From: Owenweeksia sp048267305
GTDB taxonomy: Bacteria > Bacteroidota > Bacteroidia > Flavobacteriales > Schleiferiaceae
NCBI GenBank assembly: GCA_048267305.1
Contig: JBLWXT010000020.1
Coordinates: forward strand, 6,746 to 70,745
Length of the DNA: 64,000 bases
Reading direction: 5' to 3'
Shown here: in pieces, positions 25,016 to 32,743 of the stretch
Numbering within the stretch: the first letter of the stretch is position 1
How the letters are laid out: every line of letters begins with the position of its first letter
The notes under the pieces: generated by a model
Told to the model about the DNA's origin: nothing
The model's database searches: none
The model's input: the letters and a program-made list of their open reading frames with translations, nothing else
Program-made: the position numbers and the translations under genes

Positions 25016-25930
25016 TTAAATTGTATAATCTTTTCCCCAGTTTTCAATTTCTTCAGCGCTCCACAAGGCTGGGAAAAACTTGCGTTGCTGATATTGTGGA
25101 TGTAAATACTTTTTCCATTCGCTACCGCCAGTTGCGGCTTTGGTTTCGCCTTTTTTATCTAAATAATGAGCAGCAGTGCGCAAATGCACTAATGGCCATT
25201 CAATGTTATAAAGGCGGTCAAATTCCCGAAGTAGTTCGCGGGTGCTGTCTGAGCAGGTTTCCAGTCGGGCGTTCACTTTGTCTTCTAAAGTGTTGCCTTG
25301 CATCTGTCTCGCGAGGTCTTTCATTTTATTCTCATATTTCTCCAAAAAAAGAGTGAGAGTAAGCGTAGCCTCATAGGTTTGGCGGTTTAGTCCTGCATCT
25401 TTCCAATAGAGGTGTTCAAAATAATTATCAAGGCTTGGGTGGGGCCCCAGGCGCTTTTTACCCTGTTCATTTATGAGGTTTGGCAGGGAGGTACATCGCA
25501 ATTCAATATATCGGAAACTAGCACTTTGGTAGCCACTGGCCGGTGCCAAAGCCTTGCGAAAGGTGTTGTAGGCTTCATAATCCATTCCGTCCTTCATTAC
25601 ATCAAAGGAGGTTATTAGCATCCGCGTATAGCGGTTCATCCTCAGTACTTTTTGTGCGAGTTCCTCTCCGGTTACAAACTGAGGTCCGGTAATTTGCTCA
25701 AGCTCATGGAGCACCAGGGCCTGCATCAATTCAGTTACCTGATGGTAGATGATAAAAATCGGTTCATCGGCAAAATCAGTACGTGGCCTTTGCAGGGATA
25801 ACAGCGTTTCCACCTGTATATAGTCCCAATAGGTGAGGGGTTTACTAAGTAACAGGCCTTCCATGTAGGTGTTAGGGTTTTCGCCTAAGCTCTTGTACTT
25901 TTCTTCAATTTGTTTTTGTAGATCCTTCAT
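25016..25930 (-). CDS. Tryptophan 2,3-dioxygenase family heme protein
   Basis: A 304-residue member of the tryptophan 2,3-dioxygenase family. Landmarks are LTYWDYIQVETLLSLQ (about 32-47), IFIIYHQVTELMQALVLHELEQ with the distal His, FRKALAPASGYQSASFRYIE, and WPLVHLRTAAHYL with the proximal His, then ATGGSEWKKYL. The canonical enzyme opens the tryptophan ring to N-formylkynurenine. Its place inside an NO-defence operon (11 bp after the truncated hemoglobin, 12 bp before ric), with no other kynurenine-pathway gene in the window, leaves open whether tryptophan is its substrate here. Confidence 0.82.
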   Translation of the reverse strand: MKDLQKQIEEKYKSLGENPNTYMEGLLLSKPLTYWDYIQVETLLSLQRPRTDFADEPIFIIYHQVTELMQALVLHELEQITGPQFVTGEELAQKVLRMNRYTRMLITSFDVMKDGMDYEAYNTFRKALAPASGYQSASFRYIELRCTSLPNLINEQGKKRLGPHPSLDNYFEHLYWKDAGLNRQTYEATLTLTLFLEKYENKMKDLARQMQGNTLEDKVNARLETCSDSTRELLREFDRLYNIEWPLVHLRTAAHYLDKKGETKAATGGSEWKKYLHPQYQQRKFFPALWSAEEIENWGKDYTI

Positions 25931-25941
25931 TGAGTGTGGGT

Positions 25942-26331
25942 TTAGATTGCTTTTTGATTTGGATGTTCTTTATAGTAGTTGATTTTGTGCAGAAACATTT
26001 CGGCCATTTTTGTGGCTCTTAATTTGGCTTCATTGGCCTTTTCTCCTTCAAAATGGTTATTTACCGTTTCGTAAAACAGGCTCAGCCATACATCAAAATG
26101 CTTTTGCTCAATGGGCATTTGTGCATGAGTCACAAAGGGGCTGCCACTGTAGGTAAGGGCGCCAAGAAGCACGGTTTCCCAAAAGCCGTATAACTTTTCG
26201 AGGTGTGCAGGCCAGTTGTCCTTTATAGCACCTATAAATATGGGGCCTATCAATGGGTTCTTTTTAACCTTACCGTAAAAATCATCTACCATAAGTTTAA
26301 TGTCTTCCAAAGTTGTGATGTCTCTTTTCAT
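25942..26331 (-). CDS. Group III truncated hemoglobin
   Basis: A 129-residue globin with the group III pattern: ITTLEDIKLMVDDFYGKV at the start, NPLIGPIF, LEKLYGFWETVLLG, and PFVTHAQMPIEQKHFDVWLSLF carrying the heme-binding His region. Such globins bind O2 or NO tightly. It is the first gene of the operon with tryptophan dioxygenase, ric and hemerythrin. The 284 bases upstream (26332-26615) hold its promoter and no gene. Confidence 0.9.
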   Translation of the reverse strand: MKRDITTLEDIKLMVDDFYGKVKKNPLIGPIFIGAIKDNWPAHLEKLYGFWETVLLGALTYSGSPFVTHAQMPIEQKHFDVWLSLFYETVNNHFEGEKANEAKLRATKMAEMFLHKINYYKEHPNQKAI

Positions 26332-26378
26332 GATTTACTCTCTTTCTTCTTTTGTAGCAATCGGCTTGTTTTTTTTGT

Positions 26379-26421
26379 CAAAATAATCAATGGAGCAGCT
26401 GGGGCTGTTAAACCTTGATCA
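26379..26421 (-). promoter_or_regulatory. Weak candidate Fnr-type promoter for the hemoglobin-ric operon
   Basis: On the minus strand TTATTTTG (26386-26379) is one base off TAnnTTTG. Exactly 29.5 bp upstream is TGATCAAGGTTT (26421-26410), which matches TGAC-N4-GTCA at five or six of eight arm bases. The spacing matches the strong sites, but the match could be chance. Confidence 0.35.
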
Positions 26422-26615
26422 TGCTATGCTTCCTCAATGACACAATTTTTGGAAGACCGATTTTGAGGAATTTCTTTACATGTTAAGCATTCTTTTTTGA
26501 GTACAGAGCATATTTTGGGTTTTAAATCCTCTTTTAATAAGATGATCTAAGGCCTCACTTAGAGTATTGTAACTATATTTTTTTCATCTTTTAAATGTAT
26601 TATTGTTTTTCCCCA

Positions 26616-27047
26616 TTAAAAAAAGGAGGTGTAGTGATTGGGTAAGGTGTACATTATAAAGTACCATAAGGCCCATCCGATAAACACTATAATCATCGCC
26701 CATACCCAGCTGGGAATAGCTTTGGGAGTTTCGGAACCCGTTACGATAAACACATCTCTTCGCTCGCTGCCATATGCATTTATCGTAATGGGGATTTGCT
26801 CATCCACTACATCATTGGCACTTAGCCCTACAACAGAGATGGAGGGGCCGTTGCGTACAGTAAAGGGTATGAGCTGTATACCTTCTTTACCATCGGTGGA
26901 TTTGGCCACCACTTTTAGAGTGTGCTTTCCATCTGGTATTTTGGTAGTATCAAAAATGAATTTTACTGGTGGTTTAAATTCTCCGAAAGGCCGGGGGTCT
27001 TCATCCAAAAAAACCTTTACCAGACGGTTGTGCTCATTGCTACTCAT
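26616..27047 (-). CDS. Ig-like domain protein with C-terminal membrane helix, oxidase-associated
   Basis: A 143-residue protein with a beta-sandwich-like region (FDTTKIPDGKHTLKVVAKSTDG) and one C-terminal membrane helix (WAMIIVFIGWALWYFIMYTL). There is no N-terminal signal; the globular part precedes the anchor. It is the last gene of the oxidase operon and overlaps the preceding gene by 8 bp, so it is probably an accessory subunit or assembly factor. No heme or metal motif is seen. Confidence 0.65.
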   Translation of the reverse strand: MSSNEHNRLVKVFLDEDPRPFGEFKPPVKFIFDTTKIPDGKHTLKVVAKSTDGKEGIQLIPFTVRNGPSISVVGLSANDVVDEQIPITINAYGSERRDVFIVTGSETPKAIPSWVWAMIIVFIGWALWYFIMYTLPNHYTSFF

Positions 27048-27348
27048 AGCTTTTTAGATTTGGGTTTACCACTATATTTTTAATATGATCCGGATTTTCT
27101 TCGTGGGGCCGCACTAAAAATTTTATGCTAAAAAAAAGAGTGATAGCTACAATAATCAAGGCAATCCAGATAATGATATAATCCCATTGCCCTTGAGGGC
27201 CCGGGCCATGGGTTACATCTTGCAAGATTTCGGGTTGATTCTTTTTGCAAAGTTCACAAGCCATCAAATTGGCACTACCCATCAAAAACAGTGTAATGGT
27301 GGAGATCAGCCTGCTCATGCGTTTAAATATTATTTTTAGTGGTTCCAT
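27040..27348 (-). CDS. Small membrane protein with Cys pair, oxidase-associated
   Basis: A 102-residue protein with a signal-like N-terminus, an exported ACELCKKNQPE segment (Cys pair in a CxxC), and one membrane helix (YIIIWIALIIVAITLFFSIKF), then a cytoplasmic tail. The CxxC could bind copper or act in thiol chemistry during oxidase assembly. An internal Met at residue 11 is an alternative start. It lies 13 bp after the cytochrome subunit and overlaps the next gene. Confidence 0.65.
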   Translation of the reverse strand: MEPLKIIFKRMSRLISTITLFLMGSANLMACELCKKNQPEILQDVTHGPGPQGQWDYIIIWIALIIVAITLFFSIKFLVRPHEENPDHIKNIVVNPNLKSYE

Positions 27349-27361
27349 GATAGTTTTATGG

Positions 27362-28366
27362 TTATTGGAATAGTTGTTTAACAGTTGCCCTGATTTTTTT
27401 CACTTGCTCGGGTGTTACCTCCGTGGCCTGGTTTCCCCAGCTTTTGCGTTCGTGCGTGGCGATGGCGGCAATTTCCGCATCACTCAGTTGATCCTTAAAG
27501 GGCGTCATTGTGGCATATTCTGGCCGCGCATCATAGCCCATCAATATTATTTCTATCATTTTGGTTGGATCGTCATCGTTTACAATGGGGCTTCCCGCCA
27601 AAGGTGGAAAAGCGCCCTTAAGGCCACTTCCATTGGCCTGGTGGCAAGCTGCACATGACTGGGTATAAAGTGCTTCGCCATTTATTTTGGGTACGTCCTT
27701 TCCGCTATTGCCACTTAATTGTTGTTCCTTTTTCCTTTTTGCGGGGATAAATGCGGGCGGACCTTGCAGATCGGCTTGTTTTAGCGAAAGCAGGTAAGCT
27801 ACCAGTTTTAGTGTCTTTTCTTTGGCAATTACTGTTTGGCTCGGGTCTTTCTTAAATTCATCTGGCACACTTACCACCACATCATTTTCTCCGGCCAAGT
27901 CTACTGTTTCAAATAGCCAGGGGTAGGCGGGCATTACCGAGGCTTCTACCACAGAGCGTGGGTTGTAGAGGTGCAATAGGTTCCATTCAAGGCTGGATTG
28001 ACGTAGGCCAACGTTGGTAAGGTCAGGGCCGGTGCGCTCGCTGCCCAATACTGAGGGCGTTTGTCGCCAAAAATCCTGACGCTGCTTACTGTAAAAGTAA
28101 TCGGAGGGAATGGATGGACGTTTGCCCCAGGTTTCATCCATGGCAATATTGCGCACCTGCTGGGTGTGGCAAGCCACACAACCTTCAGATATAAAGATGT
28201 TGAGCCCTTCGCGCTGATCTTTGGTCATGGGCTTTTCCGCGGGTAGCGGCTGCAGCCCGTTTTGCATTTGGTAGGCCGGTATAATGGCAACACCAATGCT
28301 TAGTACCAAAAACACAATGAAAAGTGTGTTGACAAGGCTTTTGTGGTCTGTGTCAAAATTGAACAT
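27362..28366 (-). CDS. Diheme cytochrome c subunit, CcoO-like domain fused to CcoP-like domain
   Basis: 334 residues: an N-terminal anchor (about 12-30), a CcoO-type heme motif in SEGCVACHTQQVRNI (Cys63, Cys66, His67), DLTNVGLRQSSLEWNLLHLYNP, then a second cytochrome domain with SCAACHQANGSG (Cys238, Cys241, His242). The first half matches CcoO of cbb3 oxidases, the second a CcoP-type mobile domain. Usual Bacteroidota cbb3 operons have fused CcoNO and separate CcoP, so this fusion is atypical. It starts 2 bp after the catalytic subunit gene. Confidence 0.85.
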   Translation of the reverse strand: MFNFDTDHKSLVNTLFIVFLVLSIGVAIIPAYQMQNGLQPLPAEKPMTKDQREGLNIFISEGCVACHTQQVRNIAMDETWGKRPSIPSDYFYSKQRQDFWRQTPSVLGSERTGPDLTNVGLRQSSLEWNLLHLYNPRSVVEASVMPAYPWLFETVDLAGENDVVVSVPDEFKKDPSQTVIAKEKTLKLVAYLLSLKQADLQGPPAFIPAKRKKEQQLSGNSGKDVPKINGEALYTQSCAACHQANGSGLKGAFPPLAGSPIVNDDDPTKMIEIILMGYDARPEYATMTPFKDQLSDAEIAAIATHERKSWGNQATEVTPEQVKKIRATVKQLFQ

Positions 28367-28368
28367 AA

Positions 28369-30180
28369 CTATACATTTTGCGGGGTTAGTTCCAACATTT
28401 TGTCTTTGCCGTGGTCATCATCCACGAGTGGCTCTTGGCGATTGCGGGCCATCAGGTAAAAATTATATACAAACACCAGATGGGAGATGAACATAAGGCT
28501 GCCGCCAATGGCTCGCCAGGTCCAGTAGGGCATCATGAGTTTTACTGATTCTATGAACGGGTCACCCTCTATCCAGCTGAGTCCTTTAAAGGTGCCACCA
28601 ATCATGAGAGAAATCATGTATGCAAAAAGGCCTATGAAGGCCATCCAAAAATGGGCTCCCACCAGCCATTGCGGGGGTTCCTTGCCCGTCATTTTTGGTA
28701 AAATGGCATAAATGCAGGCCCATAGAAAAAAGGTTATAATACCGTACATCGTCATATGTGAATGGGCCACATTAAAATCAGTAAAGTGCCATACATAGTT
28801 GGTAAAGCGAAATGCCTGAAAACTACCCTGTGCCGACCCCACAAAATAGAAGGCAATACCCACAAGGAAGAAGGGCAGTACATAGCTGCTGCTAATGGCT
28901 TTCCAGCTGCCACGGATGGTCATCAAAAAGTTGGTGGTACCAGCTATAACAGGGATAAACATACCTCCGCTAAATACAATGGCCACCGTTTGTAACCACC
29001 ATGGCAGCGGGCTAAACACAAAGTGGTGAGTGCCAATCATTGTATAAAAAAGCATTTGCGTCCAGAGGGCAAGTACCCCCAGCGAATAGGAGTAAATAGG
29101 CTTGTTGAGTGAAGAAGGAAGGTAGTAGTACACCAACCCCAGGGTAAAGGTCATAAACCACATGCCTACACCCTGATGCATATAATATCCCTGTATTACG
29201 GTTTCGCCAAGCCCTTCCTGATAAAGCGGTAAGTATCCTATTACGGCAAGTACTATTGTCCAAATGAGGCCGGCCAGAATATACCAGTTGGAAATATAGA
29301 TTTCGGAAATTTTGCGGGTGGCAATGGTTTTATAAAAATTGCGAAAGGTGATGACCAGGGCGATCATAAAAAGAACCATTACCGGCCAGATATATTCGCG
29401 GTATTCACCACCACCGTTGTTCACTCCAGCCATCAGGGCCGCATTGCCCAGTATCACCGTAAGGTTAATGAGTACCCAGCCCCACCAGCCCCAGCGGTAG
29501 CTATATATTTTATTGTTGGATGTACGTGCTACCACAAAATAGGCGAGACCAATCATAGCCAGCGAGCTCCATCCCCAAAAAACTGTATTGGTGTGTACCG
29601 GGCGCAGGCGGCCAAAGGAAAGCCAGGCCTGGTGATCCATATCCGGCCACACGAACTTCATGCCGAGATACTGCCCAATTAGGGTACCAAAAACCAGCCA
29701 AAAGGCAGCGGCACCTACATAGTAAAGTACCAGTTTTTTAAGTTCTTCAGGTGTCTGTAGGTTTACTGGCGACTTTTTTTTTTCGTCTACAATCGGATTG
29801 CCGGGCTTGCTGCTAAGTTTAGCTATAAGACCTTTTTCGTCATGACCTTTTAGCTTTCCGCCCAGCTCTGTACCTTTTAGCCGATGCTCCAGTGCCTTTT
29901 TGCGCCTGGCCAGTATTTCGTCCAGATCATCCTCTTCCATATTAATGAGGTCTTCGCTAAACTCCAGTTTTTGCTTGCGCAAACGGTTTTTTTGAGCATC
30001 CCTTAAAAAATTGCTTGCTCTAAGGGTAATGATAAACACTGCCACAAAAAGTATAACAAGGATTAAGGCAATTGTACCAATTATTCCCGGGCTACTCAGC
30101 CAGTTACTTGTTTTTTGACCAACTGCCAGTAAAGGCACCAAAATGATGGCGCTTGATGAAAGGAGTTTGGAGGTTTTCAT
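28369..30180 (-). CDS. Atypical cbb3-type heme-copper oxidase catalytic subunit (CcoN-like)
   Basis: A 603-residue membrane protein. Residues 1-150 are an unusual extension: signal-like segment, one membrane helix (about 30-53), then a highly charged stretch. The rest is a C-family oxidase core. Ligands are His196 (RPVHTNTVFWGW), CuB His335 (MHQGVGMWF), His385-His386 (GTHHFVFSP), and His473 and His475 (NVAHSHMTMYG) for the hemes. Tyr379, at the position of the cross-linked Tyr of CcoN, is present, which favours oxygen reduction over NO reduction. It starts 41 bp after the Rrf2 gene. Confidence 0.85.
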   Translation of the reverse strand: MKTSKLLSSSAIILVPLLAVGQKTSNWLSSPGIIGTIALILVILFVAVFIITLRASNFLRDAQKNRLRKQKLEFSEDLINMEEDDLDEILARRKKALEHRLKGTELGGKLKGHDEKGLIAKLSSKPGNPIVDEKKKSPVNLQTPEELKKLVLYYVGAAAFWLVFGTLIGQYLGMKFVWPDMDHQAWLSFGRLRPVHTNTVFWGWSSLAMIGLAYFVVARTSNNKIYSYRWGWWGWVLINLTVILGNAALMAGVNNGGGEYREYIWPVMVLFMIALVITFRNFYKTIATRKISEIYISNWYILAGLIWTIVLAVIGYLPLYQEGLGETVIQGYYMHQGVGMWFMTFTLGLVYYYLPSSLNKPIYSYSLGVLALWTQMLFYTMIGTHHFVFSPLPWWLQTVAIVFSGGMFIPVIAGTTNFLMTIRGSWKAISSSYVLPFFLVGIAFYFVGSAQGSFQAFRFTNYVWHFTDFNVAHSHMTMYGIITFFLWACIYAILPKMTGKEPPQWLVGAHFWMAFIGLFAYMISLMIGGTFKGLSWIEGDPFIESVKLMMPYWTWRAIGGSLMFISHLVFVYNFYLMARNRQEPLVDDDHGKDKMLELTPQNV

Positions 30181-30205
30181 ATTCGGACTATATTATCCTT
30201 TATTA
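30181..30205. promoter_or_regulatory. Candidate Rrf2 operator before the oxidase operon
   Basis: ATTCGGACTATATTATCC (30181-30198) touches the oxidase start codon. It repeats the motif ATTCGGAC-N6-RTCY found at the Rrf2 gene's own promoter (30695). As a palindrome it reads GGAC-N6-ATCC. Confidence 0.5.
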
Positions 30206-30221
30206 GTTTAAAAAAAAATGA

Positions 30222-30653
30222 CTACTGCCTAAAGAAGGCCAGCCCAAGGTCCAGGTCGTTTGCTGTATCCGCCAGTGAAGTGTTTTCCAGCATATCTCTA
30301 AGTTCATCCCTCACCACTTTAAACTTATGATGAAGAGGACAGGGTTTTATCTCTGAACATTCGTCTAAACCCAAACCGCAGCCCTTATAAATAGAATCTC
30401 CATCAATAGCAGAAACTATAGAGGCGAGGTTGATCTTATCTGCAGAACTATTAAGCGTGAAGCCACCGGTTGGCCCCTTAAGGGATGCGAGTAAGTTTTG
30501 CTTGCTCAGTAGCTGAAGAACCTTGGCTGTAAATGCCTCGGGCGAATTAGTTTCCCGGGCAATCTGCTTAAGGCTTAATCGCTCACCATTCTTGCTTTTC
30601 TGGGCAATGTATATCATGGCCTTTATGCCATACTCACAAGCTTTACTAAACAT
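30222..30653 (-). CDS. Rrf2 family transcriptional regulator with three Cys
   Basis: A 143-residue regulator with the Rrf2 winged helix (LSLKQIARETNSPEAFTAKVLQLL, then SLKGPTGGFTL). The cluster loop GCGLGLDECSEIKPC has three cysteines positioned as in Fe-S-binding members such as NsrR and IscR. It probably senses NO, oxygen or Fe-S status. It lies just upstream of the oxidase operon on the same strand and shares an operator-like motif with it, so it likely controls both itself and the oxidase. Confidence 0.9.
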   Translation of the reverse strand: MFSKACEYGIKAMIYIAQKSKNGERLSLKQIARETNSPEAFTAKVLQLLSKQNLLASLKGPTGGFTLNSSADKINLASIVSAIDGDSIYKGCGLGLDECSEIKPCPLHHKFKVVRDELRDMLENTSLADTANDLDLGLAFFRQ

Positions 30654-30674
30654 TTAAAACTATTAGTTAGACAG

Positions 30675-30718
30675 CAAATGTAATAAGTTTTATAATTCGG
30701 ACAAAGTTGTCTTAAATA
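30675..30718 (-). promoter_or_regulatory. Promoter and operator of the Rrf2 gene
   Basis: On the minus strand a consensus -7 TACATTTG occupies 30682-30675. Upstream, ATTCGGACAAAGTTGTCT (30695-30712, plus strand) contains GGAC-N6-GTCT. It covers the -33 region, where bound protein would block transcription. Confidence 0.55.
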
Positions 30719-30750
30719 GAATTTGTGAAAAAAGGAAGAAACTCAAAATA

Positions 30751-30795
30751 TTTTTAGTTCTTTAATTGCAGAACTAAAAAGTTATCTTACATTTG
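30751..30795 (+). promoter_or_regulatory. Operator and promoter of the MarR/GbsR-type gene
   Basis: A perfect inverted repeat, TTTTTAGTTC (30751-30760) and GAACTAAAAA (30771-30780) with a 10-base spacer, precedes the consensus -7 TACATTTG (30788-30795). The repeat covers about -50 to -21, a repressor position. Likely autoregulated by the protein encoded next. Confidence 0.65.
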
Positions 30796-30813
30796 CTCAT
30801 CAAAATTTAAAAT

Positions 30814-31287
30814 ATGTCAGACGCAATTCAACTTACAGAGGAGCAAAAAATGCTGATTGAGAAGGTAGGCGTGATGCACGAGAAAAGTGGATTGCAACCT
30901 GCGCCTTCAAGGATTTTAGCTCTCTTGCTTGTATCGCCAGAAACGGAACTGTCATTTGATCAGATAAGGGAAACCTTAAATTTGAGTAAGAGTGCCTCCA
31001 GCAATGCCATCAATATGCTGCTTAGCGCAGAGAAGATGGACTACATCACTAAGCCTGGTGACAGAAAGAGATACTTTCGCAGTAAAATAGCCTTTTGGAA
31101 AGATGATATTAGAAAGGAGTTTAAAATGTTTTCCAAAGTGGCAGATATCATGCAGGAGGTTTTGGATCAACGACCAGAAAGCACCCCTGACTTCAATAAA
31201 AGACTAAGTGAGGTAATTGATTTTATCCACTTTTTAAATGCCGAATTACCGGGCATGTATAAAAAATGGGAGCAATCACGCTCCTAA
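30814..31287 (+). CDS. MarR/GbsR family transcriptional regulator
   Basis: A 157-residue regulator with winged helix ELSFDQIRETLNLSKSASSNAINML and a wing containing TKPGDRKRYFRS, followed by a C-terminal dimer helix. Members with this layout head TolC/adaptor/RND operons in Bacteroidota and repress them. The gene is 73 bp upstream of the TolC-like gene, and a perfect inverted repeat overlaps its promoter. Confidence 0.88.
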   Translation: MSDAIQLTEEQKMLIEKVGVMHEKSGLQPAPSRILALLLVSPETELSFDQIRETLNLSKSASSNAINMLLSAEKMDYITKPGDRKRYFRSKIAFWKDDIRKEFKMFSKVADIMQEVLDQRPESTPDFNKRLSEVIDFIHFLNAELPGMYKKWEQSRS

Positions 31288-31360
31288 TTTTTTTACCTAT
31301 AAGGTTCTTTTAATCCGGAACCATAAAAGTTTAAATAATAAATTCTAAACAAACCCACAA

Positions 31361-32704
31361 ATGAAGAAGTTGCTCGCAGGCAGTTTATTAATCCTCATCA
31401 TTTCCTTGCCTATACTGTCAAACGGGCAGGTTGATGCTCACAGCTTTACTCTAAAGCAATCGCTTGAATTTGCCATGACCAATAGTATTGATATTCAAAA
31501 AGCAATACTGGATCAAAAACAGGCGGATTATGTAGTAAAGGAGGTAAAAGGAACGGGACTACCTCAAATCTCCGGAAACGGAAAGTTTCAAAATTTCCCC
31601 AATATCCCAACCCAATTGCTGCCTGGTGAAATAATTGGTCAGCCCGGAACTCAGATTCCTGTACAGTTTGGAACCAGCCATAATTTATCGGGTGGTTTTG
31701 ATGCCAGTCAGCTGTTGTTTAACCAGAGCTTTTTTACCGGTCTTAAAGCTGCTAAATCCTCTGAGGATCTATATCGCCTTTTAAAAATAAGTACAGAAGA
31801 AGATGTGATTTATCAGGTAACCAGTGCCTTTTATCAAACGCTTGAACTACAAGCGCAGATAGAAGCCATGGAAAGCAACCTGAATAAACTGGAACAGCTT
31901 GAGGGGCTTATGAAGGTGCAGTATGAAAATGATATTGTTACCAAAACGGATTACAACCGACTCAGAGTAAATAAGGCGAACCTTTCCACTCAGCTACAGT
32001 CTCTCCGCAACGGATATGAGCAACAAAAAAACTACCTGAAATTGATGATTGGTTTGCCTATCTCCAATTCCATTGAATTGGTGGAGGATGAAAATCTTGA
32101 GGATATTGATTTGAGCAGCCTGCAACTGCAAAATAATGAGTCAACCACTACTCAGGTTTTGGAAAAGCAGAAGGAGTTGAACATCCTGAATAAGAAAAAT
32201 ATCCAGGCCGGATACTACCCAACCCTTTCTGCCTTTGGCTCACAAAGCTGGCAGGCGCAGCGCAATGAGTTTAACTTTTTTGATGGCGGGCAGCCTTGGT
32301 TTCAACAAACCATTATCGGGCTACAACTGGAGGTTCCAATTTTTGATGGCTTCCAAAAGCGCAACAGGGTGCAACAAACTTTAATTGACATTAAAAAGGT
32401 GGAGTTGGATATGGTGAATGCCAACCGCGCTGAAGAAACTGAAATAGCCAATGCCAAAGAGCAATTGCTCAATGGGATGAAATCTGTGGAAGTGCAGCGT
32501 GAAAACAAGGAACTGGCCAAAGAGGTGTACGACCAAACCAATGAGTTGTACTCTCAAAATGTAAGCTCATTAAGCGATTTGCTCGATGCAGAAAATGCCC
32601 TTAGGGAAGCTCAGGTAAACTTCTTCCGCGAAGTACTAAAATTCAGAAAGGCCGAACTGGATTTACTTAAAGCTCAGGGCCAACTGGCACAACTTTCAAA
32701 ATAA
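31361..32704 (+). CDS. TolC-family outer-membrane efflux protein
   Basis: A 447-residue protein with signal peptide (MKKLLAGSLLILIISLPILS) and two outer-membrane efflux repeats rich in coiled coil, e.g. QAQIEAMESNLNKLEQLEGL and the C-terminal NVSSLSDLLDAENALREAQV. It forms the exit duct for the adaptor and RND pump encoded next. 39 bp separate it from the adaptor gene. Confidence 0.92.
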   Translation: MKKLLAGSLLILIISLPILSNGQVDAHSFTLKQSLEFAMTNSIDIQKAILDQKQADYVVKEVKGTGLPQISGNGKFQNFPNIPTQLLPGEIIGQPGTQIPVQFGTSHNLSGGFDASQLLFNQSFFTGLKAAKSSEDLYRLLKISTEEDVIYQVTSAFYQTLELQAQIEAMESNLNKLEQLEGLMKVQYENDIVTKTDYNRLRVNKANLSTQLQSLRNGYEQQKNYLKLMIGLPISNSIELVEDENLEDIDLSSLQLQNNESTTTQVLEKQKELNILNKKNIQAGYYPTLSAFGSQSWQAQRNEFNFFDGGQPWFQQTIIGLQLEVPIFDGFQKRNRVQQTLIDIKKVELDMVNANRAEETEIANAKEQLLNGMKSVEVQRENKELAKEVYDQTNELYSQNVSSLSDLLDAENALREAQVNFFREVLKFRKAELDLLKAQGQLAQLSK

Positions 32705-32743
32705 TAAACCTAAACACTCCGAAAGGAAATAACGATACTAAAC

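Noticed and set aside
28369..30180. Catalytic subunit as a nitric oxide reductase
   Set aside because: The Tyr of C-family oxygen reductases is present next to the CuB His pair and the cytochrome partner is CcoO-like, so an oxidase is the better call.
30758..30795. MarR-gene promoter as a palindrome-regulon site
   Set aside because: The position 29.5 bp before its -7 holds no TGAC/GTCA arms; the inverted repeat there is of a different type.
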